Below, one piece after another: positions 16,955 through 26,704 of a DNA stretch of 64,000 nucleotides; position 1 is the first letter of the stretch; every line of letters starts with the position of its first letter. The DNA lies in assembly GCA_944371605.1 (NCBI GenBank), contig CALVXU010000031.1, positions 1 to 64,000 on the forward strand, in the 5' to 3' direction. The position numbers were made by a program, and so were the translations under genes. The stretch is from an uncultured Bacilli bacterium (lineage in GTDB: Bacteria; Bacillota_I; Bacilli_A; RFN20; CAG-288). The notes under the pieces are model-generated. The model did not search any database, was not told the DNA's origin, and saw only the letters and a program-made list of their open reading frames with translations.

Positions 16955-18991
16955 CTACTCAGCGTCAGGAGAGATGGCTATGCTCTCGAGGTTATATCCG
17001 CCTTTAACATAATCTATGGAGATGCTGTTGATGCCTTTCTTCAAGGATATTTTAACCATGTTAGCGTCTTTATATGTTGTCCATCCACCAGTTTTCACTA
17101 GGTCGAATTTAACAGGGCTAGCATCATTTACAATCAGATTGAAAGCCTCAGCTGTATCATTGTTAGCTGCATACTTGATAGTTAAATTGAAATCCCCTTC
17201 AACTGAAGAATCAACATAGAAGACAGTATTGTCTTTATCTTGTAAATTCTCTAAATGATGTATATCATCACTAGTTGTAATCTTGCCGAAGAAATGGGCT
17301 TTATCGACGTTGATAATAGTGGTATCATTCCCTGAAAATGCAGGTAAACTAGATAAGACCACTCTATCTATATTGAACTTATTTTCTTGGGTGGGTCTTA
17401 TAAGTAGGGTGTTAGCTCCTTTATTAGTTAAGAGCGTAGATACTGAGTTAGATAGATGGACTGTATCCCAGCTTTTCATATTGAAGAGAAAAGCACTATC
17501 AATTTTTTGATTATTCAAATAAGCCTCATAAGAGACATTGTCGTTATAGATTGTGTGATACATAGTAGCGATGAAGGGGCTAGCAGCTGAAGCATCGAAA
17601 GAGAAAGCAGCGAAGGAGGCGAAGTTCTTAACTGCGATACCATCTGAATATTGAGATTTGCATTCAGTGTTGCCTACATAGATACCTTTCTCAGCATCCA
17701 TACTCAAGTCACTACCATCATAAGTGCCTTGTGAATAAAGATTGACTAGTTGTATAGAGGAGATAGTCAATGCTTCATCCGTTTCGCTAGAGAGAACGAT
17801 TGTGTTGAGACCAGGCTTCAGATTCAAAACGCCATAAGAACCAGTAGAGGTTTTAGAAAAGGCTGGCAATACATCACCATTTACACTTGCTACTATCTTG
17901 CTCTCGTTATCTATGGTTAGTTTAAGTTCAACGTTAGTGTAATCTAGGGCATAGACCTCATAAGTGTTATTAGAATTCGGTTCTAAAGTCAGCATAGAGC
18001 TGAGGGAGATATAGTCAACGTTAGCATCTTCATTCTTAGTGACTTTGATCTTTCTTTCACCAGCATCTAAAGCTATACCTCCAGCATAGTATTCTCTAAA
18101 TCTCTGATCCCAACTTTTATGATCGTCCACAGTGATTCCGCCAACTTCAGTCTCATCTACCGATACAGTGTAGGCATTCTTTACCTGAGTATTGCTTCTA
18201 GTAGCGGCAACACGAAAAGCATATTCACCAGAATATTGTAAATTGTAATCAAATTCCATAGCCTGACCAGCACTCATACTCTGAACGAAATGACCATTTG
18301 AGGCTGCTTCACTATCACCGATTTTACCGACAGCTATCCCTCCTTCATCATCCCTATTAGACATATCTTCAGCTTCAATTTTATAGTAGCGATTCTGCAT
18401 CAGCTTATCACCGCTTAAGCTTATTACATCTTCAAGCGATACCGACCTAGTGATAGCAGTCGCTTCATCGTCATTGAAATAGACGCTGATATTGATATCA
18501 TCTGAGACTAGCGAAATGTCGTTATACTGAATCGAATAGCATGCCCAATAAAATTCTTCCTTATGAATTTCATCAGTAGAGAGTTCACTGCCATCGTAAT
18601 AATAAACAGTGTCATCAGCAGTTATACCTGTATAGACAGTTTCCACTTGATAGCTTTCAGTCGAAACATCATCGCCTACTTGAATGCTTCTAGTGAAATT
18701 GATAGCATCAACATCACCCCTGAAAGCGACAGCAAAACGCAGATAATATATACTTTCGCTCTCTTTAAAGCCAAACTGAGCAAACAGTTTGCTCGTCTGA
18801 ACATCATCTGTTGAAGCCACCTCTTTCAAAGAGGAACCACCATTGAGATTCAAGATATCATTAGGAGCCTCTTCAAGCCTATCTCCGATGATATCTTTAT
18901 TATCATCAACCTTATTATCATTCGTGTTACAAGAAGCTAAGGTCACTATCGTCAAAAGTGACAATAAGACACCGATTCTTTTACTTTTCAT
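16955..18991 (-). CDS. Large lipoprotein with CBM35/6-like modules
   Basis: 678-residue exported lipoprotein. The signal peptide ends in lipobox LASC. After a low-complexity linker and a first beta-domain (about 55-190) comes a clear carbohydrate-binding-type module from RYYKIEAEDM to DYISLSSM (about 203-330), with two or three further related modules to the end (the last ends YNLESIAI). No catalytic motif seen. It likely captures glycan at the surface, like the solute-binding or glycan-binding proteins of polysaccharide loci. It heads the stretch that leads into the regulator and kinase genes (44-base gap) and has its own promoter with operator site B. Ribosome site AGAGGAAG lies about seven bases before ATG. 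Confidence 0.78.
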   Translation of the reverse strand: MKSKRIGVLLSLLTIVTLASCNTNDNKVDDNKDIIGDRLEEAPNDILNLNGGSSLKEVASTDDVQTSKLFAQFGFKESESIYYLRFAVAFRGDVDAINFTRSIQVGDDVSTESYQVETVYTGITADDTVYYYDGSELSTDEIHKEEFYWACYSIQYNDISLVSDDINISVYFNDDEATAITRSVSLEDVISLSGDKLMQNRYYKIEAEDMSNRDDEGGIAVGKIGDSEAASNGHFVQSMSAGQAMEFDYNLQYSGEYAFRVAATRSNTQVKNAYTVSVDETEVGGITVDDHKSWDQRFREYYAGGIALDAGERKIKVTKNEDANVDYISLSSMLTLEPNSNNTYEVYALDYTNVELKLTIDNESKIVASVNGDVLPAFSKTSTGSYGVLNLKPGLNTIVLSSETDEALTISSIQLVNLYSQGTYDGSDLSMDAEKGIYVGNTECKSQYSDGIAVKNFASFAAFSFDASAASPFIATMYHTIYNDNVSYEAYLNNQKIDSAFLFNMKSWDTVHLSNSVSTLLTNKGANTLLIRPTQENKFNIDRVVLSSLPAFSGNDTTIINVDKAHFFGKITTSDDIHHLENLQDKDNTVFYVDSSVEGDFNLTIKYAANNDTAEAFNLIVNDASPVKFDLVKTGGWTTYKDANMVKISLKKGINSISIDYVKGGYNLESIAISPDAE

Positions 18992-19028
18992 AGTTGTTCT
19001 TCCTCTCTCATTGTTTATTAAGAGTGAT

Positions 19029-19089
19029 TTTATAGAGGTTGAAAAACAGCGAAAGGATTATTACGCAATTGCCGTCATTTTATTTCGTA
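19029..19089 (-). promoter_or_regulatory. Promoter and LytTR-type operator of the CBM lipoprotein gene (site B)
   Basis: Minus-strand repeats TACGAAATAA (19089-19080) and TGCGTAATAA (19067-19058), starts 22 bp apart, are followed 23 bp later by -10 TATAAA (19034-19029). The arrangement matches sites A and C. Since the regulator and kinase lie downstream of this gene on the same strand, the system would be self-activating if they share this transcript. Confidence 0.6.
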
Positions 19090-19098
19090 AGCGCTTAC
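19087..19098. promoter_or_regulatory. 12-bp palindrome GTAAGCGCTTAC, cre-like
   Basis: A perfect palindrome overlapping the distal repeat of site B and the stop codon of the esterase gene. It has the core of a catabolite-responsive element, but the outermost consensus bases differ, so it is a moderate match. Confidence 0.35.
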
Positions 19099-20117
19099 TT
19101 AGTTTTAGAGAACAACCACTCTGACAAGGCTGGATGCTCACTATCTCCTTTGTAGACGATAGCTTGATTCCAGATTCCGTGCCCTTGACCCGAGAAGGTC
19201 ACAAACTCCATCTTATCTCCGCCTGCAGCTTTGATGAGCTCATACATTTCAATGGTGGAGGTCGCATAGGGAACAGTGGTGTCTTTATCTCCGTGGAAAG
19301 CGTAGATAGGAATATCTTTAAGCCTAGAAACACAATCTTCAGGACCGCATCCGCAGATAGGAACACCGGCAGCGAATAGTTCTTCGTGCCTTGCTAATAA
19401 ATCCCAAGTAGCCTCTCCGCCCATAGATAAGCCTATGACATAGATTCTGCTGCTATCGATATAAGGGAGGTCCTTATATTCTTCTAATAGCTCAACTACT
19501 GAAGCTAGCATGTCGCTTTCTTCAACTTGGCTGAGTTCATAATTACCTAAGCTCCAGTCACAATCGACCCATCTAGTCGGATCTGGTAAACACTGAGGTG
19601 CTAAGACCACCGAATTGAAGAAGTTTTGATCACCTTTTTTAAAAGGTTCTTTGATCGCATTCTTGAGCTGTGAGATATTATCAGTTCCTCTTTCACCAGA
19701 ACCATGAAGGAAGAGGATAAGAGGATACTTCTCTCCCTCTGTTTCAAAGGGAGTATAGACTCGGTAATTGACATCGATATCTAAAGATGAGGTAAACCTT
19801 TGGCTTTCAAACATCGGCACGTTGAGATAACTGTATTTATGATAACAGTACTGGCAGGTACCATTCTTAGTTCCACCTTCTTCATCATCGTAGAACTTCC
19901 AAGTATAAATATGCTCTAAATCCTTACTGGTTATCTCTTCTTTTGCTTCTTCATCTAAGAAGAGCTTTTGGCAGGTTTCACACTTGTAATACTCTTCAAT
20001 GCGCTTCTGACATTCAGTGTTGGTAATTTTTACCAGGTCATGTCGATGCTCAATTGATTGATTGCAGGATGAGAGAAAGAAAACGGATACCAAAATAATA
20101 GCTTTTGCTGTCTTCAT
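19095..20117 (-). CDS. Lipoprotein alpha/beta-hydrolase esterase (CE1-like)
   Basis: 340-residue surface esterase. The lipobox is LSSC at the N-terminus. Residues about 20-95 form a small domain with CETC and CQYC pairs and the ECQKRIEEYY/KLFLDEE pattern known from cysteine-knuckle repeats in gut Firmicutes surface proteins. The hydrolase domain (about 100-340) has the oxyanion motif LFLHGSGERG, nucleophile GLSMGG, acid HGDKDTTVP and histidine GQGHGIW, as in feruloyl/acetyl esterase or PHB-depolymerase-like enzymes. It probably removes ester groups from a polysaccharide so that the GH3 enzymes can act; the exact ester is unknown. It has its own promoter (site C). Confidence 0.85.
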   Translation of the reverse strand: MKTAKAIILVSVFFLSSCNQSIEHRHDLVKITNTECQKRIEEYYKCETCQKLFLDEEAKEEITSKDLEHIYTWKFYDDEEGGTKNGTCQYCYHKYSYLNVPMFESQRFTSSLDIDVNYRVYTPFETEGEKYPLILFLHGSGERGTDNISQLKNAIKEPFKKGDQNFFNSVVLAPQCLPDPTRWVDCDWSLGNYELSQVEESDMLASVVELLEEYKDLPYIDSSRIYVIGLSMGGEATWDLLARHEELFAAGVPICGCGPEDCVSRLKDIPIYAFHGDKDTTVPYATSTIEMYELIKAAGGDKMEFVTFSGQGHGIWNQAIVYKGDSEHPALSEWLFSKTK

Positions 20118-20140
20118 AATAAGGAGCCCTCTTTTTCTTC

Positions 20141-20202
20141 AATATAGCTAACAAGAAAAAGCATCCATATCTCTTTTCGTAAGCTATTGTTTTTATTTCG
20201 CT
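20141..20202 (-). promoter_or_regulatory. Promoter and LytTR-type operator of the esterase gene (site C)
   Basis: Minus-strand repeats AGCGAAATAA (20202-20193) and TACGAAAAGA (20181-20172), starts 21 bp apart, then -10 TATATT (20146-20141) 25 bp below the proximal repeat. It is the weakest of the three repeat pairs, but position and spacing match sites A and B exactly. Confidence 0.55.
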
Positions 20203-20507
20203 GAATCGTCAAATATCAACGAACCTTCTAAAGTGAATGTGAAAAAGCTATGAGAGTCATCTGACTGCAAACATCTTCTTTAAGTCGATAAGATGAAGCT
20301 TATCATCTTTCAAATCAATTAAAACTTTCCGAAAAAATACACTATATACCTAAAATAGCTAAAACTTCTTTACCTTTTTTTGATTTATACCCCCAACAAA
20401 ATGACCTCCAAATCTTCATATGGTGAGAAGGGTAGTGTGTTCGCTCTTCTCTAGAAACTATAAGGAATAGCAATATATCAAATGCAGTATTTAGGTGGAA
20501 TCTTTTA
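20203..20507. other. Gap between esterase promoter and addA, no gene
   Basis: Holds two small inverted repeats (AAGATGA/TCATCTT at 20290-20309 and GAGAAG/CTTCTC around 20425-20452). Neither is followed by a T-run on the strand on which addA ends, so I do not call a terminator. The composition change between the polysaccharide locus and the AT-rich addAB operon falls here. Confidence 0.4.
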
Positions 20508-23500
20508 TCAAATTTCAACTTTAACTAATTTTGCTTGGACTAAAGATAAAAGATAACAGGATATCGGCTTATTTGGGAAAAGATGTGAAATATTAGTTTT
20601 ATAAGTTAAAAGTTGGTTTTTGTAAGCCTCATCAACCACTTCATTGAGCTTGTAATCAATAATCAAAATCTGGTCTTTTTTGACTAATAATAAATCGATA
20701 CTACCAGTAGTTTGATTCTGTTCATCAAAATATTCGTATTCTTGATAGATATCAGTATCTGATGTCAAATGTTTGAAGATATCTAAATCAAGAACTCGCT
20801 GCAATACTTTTTTGATATTGGTATCTTTGACGAATGATAAATCAGGATGACGCAAGTCTAATATCTCTAAAATCTTATGGTATTTGGTACCTAATTTTAA
20901 CACCTCAGCATCTTTATCGATATCGATGATAGCTTTTGAAGCCCTCTTTTTCTCTTTGACTTCATGATATTGAATCGGATCATCATTCAGTGTTAAATCT
21001 GGTTTTTGAATTAGTGTAGTGTTAACAGCTGTGAATGGCTGTTTTGGGTCAACGAATAATTGATTAAAGTTAAGATAATTTACATATGTGATATTTTTGA
21101 GATTCTTATTGAAGAGATAGATGACATAATTTGGGAAGTCTTGATAAAACTTATCCGCTTTGTCATACATGAAAAAGGTGTGATCAATCTTTGTAGAAGT
21201 CAAAGCTTTTTTCATATTATTCAAGATATCAGCTAGATTGATATCAACTTTAGATTTTTGATAAAATTTGATTAAATCATCATAAGTTGTAATACAAGTT
21301 TTATTTAAAAAATATAAAGCATATAATTCAGAATATTTATCAACATCTAAAACTTGGATAAGTTTAAAGAAAATATCTTTTTTGATATTGACGATGCTAT
21401 CATTTACACGTTTATTTGCTGGTTTAATCACTAAATCTTCATATAAGGTTTTCATCACTTTACTATCTAGTGAATTCAAATTAGATAATAATTGTTTTTG
21501 TCTATTTTGTTCGTCTATATAATTATTGATTGCACTCTTATATTCTTCTAGATGAGTCAAACTGATATCATTCTTATATTTATCTAGTAAGCTTTGTTCT
21601 AGTTTTAAATAATGTGGTGTGCAATTTAACATGTCATAAAGATTTTCGTTTCCAGGTCGCTGTGAGAGATTGCCGACAATATAAATGCTTTCTTTAGCTC
21701 TAGTTAAAGCAACGTAGAAAAGTCTGACGTGTTCGTTAATGTTTTCATCTTTATCGCCTTCAGTATTTGTATATAGGTAATCTAAGAAGGTTTTTGGGTA
21801 AACATTGATTTGATTATTAGGCAATAAGAAACCATATTTTTTGGAAAACTGATATTTGGGTTTATCTACATTGCTCTCACCACCAAGATTATTTCCCTTA
21901 ACGGGCAGATAGACAATCGGATATTCGAGACCTTTGGAGGAATGGATAGTCTCAAATGAAACAGCATTTTCAATGTCATAAACAGTCACATCTTCAATTT
22001 GAATGCTATAACGATCGAAAGCTTTGAATAAAGCAGTGAAGTCTTCGATGCTTTCACCGAGGTTTTCTTGAGCTTTTAATATTTGAAAAAATGACTCGAT
22101 TTTTGAAATTAAAGTTGAAGCATCACCGACTTTTTCCAAATTGCTGATGATATGATAATCAATCAAAAGCTTATTAAAGATCTCAGTAGGACTTAATCCA
22201 TCACTTTCTTTGATGAATGTTTGCATGTCAGTGATGATTGATGAAGACTTATAAGTTTTATTTATCAAATGATTGTAAATAGTATCATCATCGTATGAAG
22301 CATCTCTTCCGTAAATATAACTTCTTGCTATAGAAGAAAAGAGATGGGGAATGTTATCTTTAGCTTTAGTTGGATATTTTAAAGCTACATATAACTTTAA
22401 TAGTGATTCCAATAATAAAATAGGATCGCGATCTTTTAAGTAGTTCTTTTCTTCCATGTTGACGGGAATGCCATATTTAGTGAAAAGATCTTTATAAATT
22501 TGAAAATCAGTTTTCTTTCGACAAATGATACAAAAATCTTTAAAGGTACAGTCATGTAATTTTTGAGATTTATCTAACACTTGATAATGATTATTGATTT
22601 TTTTACTGATATCGGCGATGATGGCTAAACATTCATTTTTAACACATTCACTTGCCGAAATATGCTTATTTAAAATGTTTGGAAAACGAATGATGTTTAC
22701 ACCGTATTCACCATTTTGATAAAGTTTCTTTTCATCATAAAGATTCACTTCATCATCATAGTGCAATTTTTCTTTTTCTACGTAATCTAATCCACCATGA
22801 GAAGAGCTCATATAGTTTTCGAAAATGATATTAACATCTTTTAAGATCTGCTGAACAGAACGATAATTAGTACACATTTCTAAGACTTTTTTATGAGGAT
22901 CTTTTGAAAGGTGATAGTCTTCACGGCGATTTAAAAATAGTTGAAGATTGGCATTTCTAAATCCATAGATTGCTTGCTTAGCATCGCCGACAGTAAAAAT
23001 TGTCGCTTTCTGACTCAAAATGGTTAAAAACTCTTCTTGAATATCATTGGTATCTTGATACTCGTCGACAAGGATAAATTCAAAACGATCGACTATTTCT
23101 TTTCTAATATCGTCATATTCTTTGTCTTCTAAAAGTTTGATGACCATCGATGAGATATCTGAAAAGGTGAAGCAATTATTAATAGTTTTGAAATTATCTA
23201 GCTTTTTAGTGGTCTTTTTAATGATGTCTAAAAGCAGATGAATGTCTTCTTTTCGCGATAGGATTCTCTCCAATTGCTCTTGATAAGAACCTAAATTGTA
23301 AACTTTATTTAATAATTGATTACATGTTTTGATTATGCCTTTGATGTTTTGAGTGAAAGGATTATATTCTTTTTTGACATCATTAAGCTTTTTAATATAT
23401 TCTTCGTCATTTAATAATAAACCTATTTCATCAAAAACATTTTCATTAGTACTATCTAAAATAGTTTTAAGTCGTACACAATAAGAATCACTAAAATTTT

Positions 23501-24308
23501 TGTCGTTTAACTCTTCATTGGTTTTGATATTATCTATATTAGAAAAATAAGATTGATCATTTATAATATCAATATCTTTATTTTTTATGATGATGTCAGA
23601 AATTTTGATGTTTGGTTGTTCATCAATGATTACATGTGAATAGTAGTAGATTAATTTTAGATAATAACAAATATCTTCTTTAATCATTGAAATATAAGTG
23701 GAGTAGGAATTTCTTAAGTTGTTTTCATTTAAAAATACTTCATCATAATGCTTCAAGAAGATAGTGCGATCTTTAGGGGCTAAATTATTCAGTTTGTTAC
23801 AGATATCTTTGATGATATTTTTTAAATTATCATCTTTAAAGGCGTCAAAATTAAGCAAAGATTTTTTAATTCTTTCAGATTCTGACACATAAAACTCATC
23901 TAGTGTTTCATTGAGATATTCAGTCACTTTTTCTTTGATGATAGTATCATCAGCTATGGAGATATTATTAGGAAGATTTAATTGCTTACAATATTTCTTA
24001 GCTAGATACATTGAAAAAGCATCAAAGGTTTGTATGTGACTAGAGAGAATACTATCTTTGAGTTCTGGAGATATATTTTCTTTTGTTTTCTTAAATAATT
24101 CGATGATTCTTTCTTTCATTTCATGGGCGGCATTATTAGTGAAAGTTAAAACTAATATTCTAGAAGGATCGATATTATGTTTAGTGATAAGAGTGAAGAC
24201 TTTTTGAGATAAAGTACTTGTTTTACCACTGCCAGCACCTGCTGAAATGACAACATTGATATCAGGACCAGCGTTGATGGCTTCCAATTGTTCTTTATTG
24301 AAGGGCAT
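20508..24308 (-). CDS. addA: ATP-dependent helicase/nuclease subunit A
   Basis: About 1266-residue UvrD-like helicase with C-terminal nuclease, the AddA subunit of the AddAB complex that processes double-strand ends for recombination. Walker A AGAGSGKT is at about residues 23-30, LVDEYQDTNDIQ gives Walker B, VGDAKQAIYGFR and FETIHSSKGLEYPIVYLP are helicase motifs III and V, and ALTRAKESIYIVG is motif VI. The nuclease end has GTKYHKILE, GSIDLLLV and LIIDYKLNE. It follows addB with a short overlap. ATG 24308 is chosen for its spacing (nine bases) from AGGAGG; ATG 24314 and 24326 are in frame. Confidence 0.95.
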   Translation of the reverse strand: MPFNKEQLEAINAGPDINVVISAGAGSGKTSTLSQKVFTLITKHNIDPSRILVLTFTNNAAHEMKERIIELFKKTKENISPELKDSILSSHIQTFDAFSMYLAKKYCKQLNLPNNISIADDTIIKEKVTEYLNETLDEFYVSESERIKKSLLNFDAFKDDNLKNIIKDICNKLNNLAPKDRTIFLKHYDEVFLNENNLRNSYSTYISMIKEDICYYLKLIYYYSHVIIDEQPNIKISDIIIKNKDIDIINDQSYFSNIDNIKTNEELNDKNFSDSYCVRLKTILDSTNENVFDEIGLLLNDEEYIKKLNDVKKEYNPFTQNIKGIIKTCNQLLNKVYNLGSYQEQLERILSRKEDIHLLLDIIKKTTKKLDNFKTINNCFTFSDISSMVIKLLEDKEYDDIRKEIVDRFEFILVDEYQDTNDIQEEFLTILSQKATIFTVGDAKQAIYGFRNANLQLFLNRREDYHLSKDPHKKVLEMCTNYRSVQQILKDVNIIFENYMSSSHGGLDYVEKEKLHYDDEVNLYDEKKLYQNGEYGVNIIRFPNILNKHISASECVKNECLAIIADISKKINNHYQVLDKSQKLHDCTFKDFCIICRKKTDFQIYKDLFTKYGIPVNMEEKNYLKDRDPILLLESLLKLYVALKYPTKAKDNIPHLFSSIARSYIYGRDASYDDDTIYNHLINKTYKSSSIITDMQTFIKESDGLSPTEIFNKLLIDYHIISNLEKVGDASTLISKIESFFQILKAQENLGESIEDFTALFKAFDRYSIQIEDVTVYDIENAVSFETIHSSKGLEYPIVYLPVKGNNLGGESNVDKPKYQFSKKYGFLLPNNQINVYPKTFLDYLYTNTEGDKDENINEHVRLFYVALTRAKESIYIVGNLSQRPGNENLYDMLNCTPHYLKLEQSLLDKYKNDISLTHLEEYKSAINNYIDEQNRQKQLLSNLNSLDSKVMKTLYEDLVIKPANKRVNDSIVNIKKDIFFKLIQVLDVDKYSELYALYFLNKTCITTYDDLIKFYQKSKVDINLADILNNMKKALTSTKIDHTFFMYDKADKFYQDFPNYVIYLFNKNLKNITYVNYLNFNQLFVDPKQPFTAVNTTLIQKPDLTLNDDPIQYHEVKEKKRASKAIIDIDKDAEVLKLGTKYHKILEILDLRHPDLSFVKDTNIKKVLQRVLDLDIFKHLTSDTDIYQEYEYFDEQNQTTGSIDLLLVKKDQILIIDYKLNEVVDEAYKNQLLTYKTNISHLFPNKPISCYLLSLVQAKLVKVEI

Positions 24309-26703
24309 CTTCATCTTCCTCCTCATCAGTATTATTAAAATGTTTACGAATTTCAGGACCTAAATCACGATAATCATTGCTGTTTCGATAACAGATATCA
24401 CGGAAATTACAGCTTTTACAAGCATCATTAGTACCATGCTTAGCTGGTCTAATTGAAAAATCACCAGAATAGATATTATCTAACATATTAGTAGCTGCTT
24501 CTTTAACATCAGTAAATAATTTATTGTATGTGTAATCGATTCTCTTATTTAAATTGCTGTCATCATCTAAAAACTTTAATGAAAATTTTAAATAAGTCGC
24601 TTTTTTTATATCACCTGATTTGGTTAATTGATAAGTGTCATCAAAACTTTTTAAATAATCTTCTCCTATGTAGGAAAGACCATTGATGCTGATACTATTC
24701 AAATAAGTTTCATTAGTTATAGGATTTTCTTTTTGATATAAAATTTTTTTATAGTATGGGTGTTGAATACCAAAGCCAGCAAATCTAGCTCCTTCAGTGA
24801 TGCCTATATTTTCAGAATTTTGCAGAGCTAATGAATATAGCGGTAATTGAAGGCTGGAGCCTAAAAATACTTTCTTATAATCAAAAGTAGTGGAACCTGT
24901 TTTATAGTCGATGATAGTGTAATAAGTATTGTGTTCGCCTTGAGTGAAAATGATTTTATCTATACGAGCATTGAGAACGTAAGAGATGATGTTCTTTTTC
25001 GAAGGGATAGATAAACTCAGCGGTTCTTCATTCTTAGTTTTGATGATTCTAGCATGTGATAATTGAGAACGGATCGCATCAACATAATATTTTAAATAAT
25101 GTTTGACAGTATTAACCCAAATTTCTTCTTTTTGTTTGTTTAATTGGCTATCAGATTTGGCACTTTCCACAAATTTTTCGTAAGCTTTGGAAAAGATATT
25201 TTCAAAATTGTAATCAATTGAATAGATATCTTCGAATATCTCGTGAATAAAAGTGCCAAACCTCATATTTAAATCATCAAATTCAGCATCATAATTATTC
25301 AGTTTTAACACTTTATCTAAAAGATACTTGAAGGGACAATCAGCATAGGTGTCAAGCGAAGAGATACTGCATGTGTTCTTAGGATTATAACTATTTATTC
25401 CTGTGAATGTATTATTATATGAACGATATTTTTTTTGAGGTGTCGCATTTATTGAATCGTAATAAATGGTATTTAATAATTCGCTAGATTTCGTAGTATA
25501 TAAGCCATTTTCGTTATATGTCATTGCGATTGGTTTAGGCCATTTATCTTTAAATTCACTTGTAAAAGCTGAATCATAAATTTTATCTTTTAAATGTAGC
25601 TTAACACGTGAAACAAATTCGATTTTATTATATAAAAGGAAGTTTAATTTCAATCTTCGATCCAATTTGGTTAACGTGTAGCTGGTGTTAACGCCCAGCT
25701 CTTTCAGCTCAGCGTCAATAAAGATATTGTTATCATCATAGATTTTATAAAAATCATCAGAAGTGTAATTGGTGACATAAAAAGTCACTGATGGGTCGAA
25801 AAGAATTTTAGTTAAAACTCTTACGCCATCATTGTTTTCTTTTGTCTGTTCAGATAGTGTTCCTAAAATTTCTTGTAATGATATGAAGGCAAAATCAAAA
25901 TCTTGATATTTTTCAAATTCATATTTTGTAATGATGTCATAAACAGTTTTAAGAGAAGCATCAACTTCTTTATCGTCAATTTCAAATTTCTTTTTTTGAT
26001 AAGTAGTTAGCAAGTATTGTTTGACTTGAGGCTTAGATATCAGAGGCATGGTTTTAGTTTTTTCTATTTTGATATCATAAAGATCAGACATCAAATCTAG
26101 ATAATAAAAATCGTTTTCATCTTTGATTAAAATAGCTAAATCATGTGGTGGGATTTTGTCTTTAATGATTTTTTTTCTAATGTCAGAAAAGATGAAATTG
26201 AATTGGTCTAATTTATTTCCAAAAAGATAATTCTTCGGTCCATCATATTGGTGCGAATCTAAATCAGCGAAACTCAATTCTTCATAAGAATAACCATTTG
26301 CAGTCAAAACATTTTTTAATTGTTGGTCTTCCTGTGACTCGAAAAGATAAATCTCAGTATTTTTTAATTCCTCATTGATCAAATCATCATAAATGATCGC
26401 CTTGTTTTTTTTGAGAAGCTCAAGATAAATATTCAGTTTTTTCTTTTTTTCTTTAATGTTATTAGTATCTTTATCTTTAATAGATAGATCACCAGTTTTT
26501 AAAATGTCAGTCAATTTTTTAAGAGCAGAGTAATCATATTGTTTGGTCTCTAATAGTATCTTTAAAGCTTCTTCTGAATAAGAAAAGCATAACGAATCAT
26601 ACAATTCATTTTTGGTCATGATTTTATATGGAAAATCATGACTAGCTTTATACTTTAATAAATAACGTTTATAGATGTAATCACAAATAATCAGTTTTTT
26701 CAT
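24295..26703 (-). CDS. addB: AddB/RexB-like nuclease subunit
   Basis: 802-residue partner of AddA, shorter than the roughly 1150-residue Bacillus AddB. No Walker A is seen near the N-terminus, as in RexB-type subunits. The C-terminal PD-(D/E)XK nuclease has GTFIHEIFED, ARIDKI and YTIIDYKTGS, and it is bracketed by a single cysteine (YADCPFKYL) and a CKSCNFRDIC cluster, the four cysteines that hold an iron-sulfur cluster in AddB. It lies one base after glyA and overlaps addA, so all three are probably cotranscribed. Confidence 0.88.
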   Translation of the reverse strand: MKKLIICDYIYKRYLLKYKASHDFPYKIMTKNELYDSLCFSYSEEALKILLETKQYDYSALKKLTDILKTGDLSIKDKDTNNIKEKKKKLNIYLELLKKNKAIIYDDLINEELKNTEIYLFESQEDQQLKNVLTANGYSYEELSFADLDSHQYDGPKNYLFGNKLDQFNFIFSDIRKKIIKDKIPPHDLAILIKDENDFYYLDLMSDLYDIKIEKTKTMPLISKPQVKQYLLTTYQKKKFEIDDKEVDASLKTVYDIITKYEFEKYQDFDFAFISLQEILGTLSEQTKENNDGVRVLTKILFDPSVTFYVTNYTSDDFYKIYDDNNIFIDAELKELGVNTSYTLTKLDRRLKLNFLLYNKIEFVSRVKLHLKDKIYDSAFTSEFKDKWPKPIAMTYNENGLYTTKSSELLNTIYYDSINATPQKKYRSYNNTFTGINSYNPKNTCSISSLDTYADCPFKYLLDKVLKLNNYDAEFDDLNMRFGTFIHEIFEDIYSIDYNFENIFSKAYEKFVESAKSDSQLNKQKEEIWVNTVKHYLKYYVDAIRSQLSHARIIKTKNEEPLSLSIPSKKNIISYVLNARIDKIIFTQGEHNTYYTIIDYKTGSTTFDYKKVFLGSSLQLPLYSLALQNSENIGITEGARFAGFGIQHPYYKKILYQKENPITNETYLNSISINGLSYIGEDYLKSFDDTYQLTKSGDIKKATYLKFSLKFLDDDSNLNKRIDYTYNKLFTDVKEAATNMLDNIYSGDFSIRPAKHGTNDACKSCNFRDICYRNSNDYRDLGPEIRKHFNNTDEEEDEDALQ

Positions 26704-26704
26704 A

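Noticed and set aside
20425-20452. Hairpin as addA terminator
   Set aside because: No T-run follows on the minus strand and the loop is long.
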